Below are positions 5,419-5,632 of a DNA stretch of 5,632 bases, one piece after another. The DNA lies in the NCBI GenBank assembly GCA_025210575.1, contig JAOARK010000061.1:1-5632 (forward strand), in the 5' to 3' direction. Within the stretch, counting starts at the first letter, position 1, and each line of letters begins with the position of its first letter. Under the pieces are notes generated by a model that saw nothing but the letters and a program-made list of their open reading frames with translations, searched no databases and had not been told where the DNA came from. The DNA is from Schleiferiaceae bacterium (GTDB lineage Bacteria > Bacteroidota > Bacteroidia > Flavobacteriales > Schleiferiaceae). A program made the position numbers and the translations under genes.

Positions 5419-5632
5419 TTACAAGAGTTTAATTCGCTTCATAAAGTTCTCACGATGCGTTTTCCCCACAGGAATATGATGCCCTGATATGACTACTACA
5501 TCTTCTTCTATGCTATCAATAGCCTTTATATTGATGACATAAGAACGGTGCACTCTGAGAAATCCAAATTCTTCTAATTTTTCCTCTAGCCCTTTTAAAG
5601 TCGTGCTTATGAGGTATTTCTGCTCTTGTAAA
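5419..5632 (-). CDS. LytTR DNA-binding domain protein, C-terminal part (partial at 5' end)
   Basis: Seventy residues ending at the TAA at 5419-5421; the gene runs off the right edge of the window. The visible part is the second half of a LytTR domain: a lead helix with LQEQKYLISTTLKGLEEKLE, then FLRVHRSYVIN (residues 24-34 of the fragment), IKAIDSI, the strand VVVISGHHIPVG and the closing helix THRENFMKRI. The motif FxRVHRSYxIN and the ending IPVGxTHRExFMK are typical of LytR/AlgR-family response regulators, in which this beta-rich domain contacts major-groove direct repeats. Whether a receiver domain or a membrane segment lies N-terminal cannot be seen. The gene reads toward the secreted-protein gene on the same strand, 124 bases upstream, with a candidate operator array in the gap. 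Confidence 0.9.
   Translation of the reverse strand, partial: LQEQKYLISTTLKGLEEKLEEFGFLRVHRSYVINIKAIDSIEEDVVVISGHHIPVGKTHRENFMKRIKLL

Overview
The window looks like a stretch of AT-rich chromosome from a Bacteroidota bacterium, most likely a member of the Flavobacteriia. The main support is a secreted protein with a C-terminal type IX secretion (T9SS) sorting domain, which is close to diagnostic of the phylum. A LytTR-type regulator, weak or A-rich ribosome binding sites and a flavobacterial-style photolyase cluster agree with this. No genus can be named from the sequence alone.

Left two thirds (1-4085, + strand): a tightly packed operon for blue-light photochemistry. It enters already in progress with the C-terminal 134 residues of a photolyase-like protein, whose tail resembles part of the alpha/beta antenna domain that normally sits at the N-terminus. 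Two bases later comes a full-length photolyase/cryptochrome-family protein (410-1864, TTG start). A 47-codon DUF2256 gene (1861-2004) follows; it was found by reading the sequence between the larger genes and overlaps both neighbours. Next is a DPRP/FeS-BCP-type protein of the bacterial (6-4) photolyase family (1997-3478), then a RimJ/RimL-like GNAT acetyltransferase (3489-4067). The operon ends in a strong hairpin whose loop contains the acetyltransferase stop codon. The overlaps suggest translational coupling. The shared theme is probably repair of UV-damaged DNA and/or blue-light sensing, with DUF2256 and the acetyltransferase as partners of unknown role.

Right third (4086-5632, - strand): a convergent pair. 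A secreted T9SS-sorted protein with three tandem copies of a roughly 85-residue domain (4155-5294) lies downstream of the C-terminal end of a LytTR DNA-binding regulator (5419-5632, cut by the window edge). The 124-base gap between them holds three copies of GGTGAA(CG) at an exact 21-base period. On the minus strand the first two fit the known geometry of LytTR operators: 9-bp direct repeats with a 12-bp spacer. The simplest reading is that the LytTR protein controls the secreted-protein gene.

The most notable points are: (1) the DPRP-family photolyase appears to lack all four cysteines that bind the [4Fe-4S] cluster in the family prototype; (2) the other full-length photolyase appears to have replaced two of the three canonical Trp-triad residues and the Asn next to flavin N5; (3) the first, partial gene may be a permuted photolyase; (4) the LytTR-like operator array. 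Residue equivalences were made by eye from remembered reference sequences and need a real alignment.
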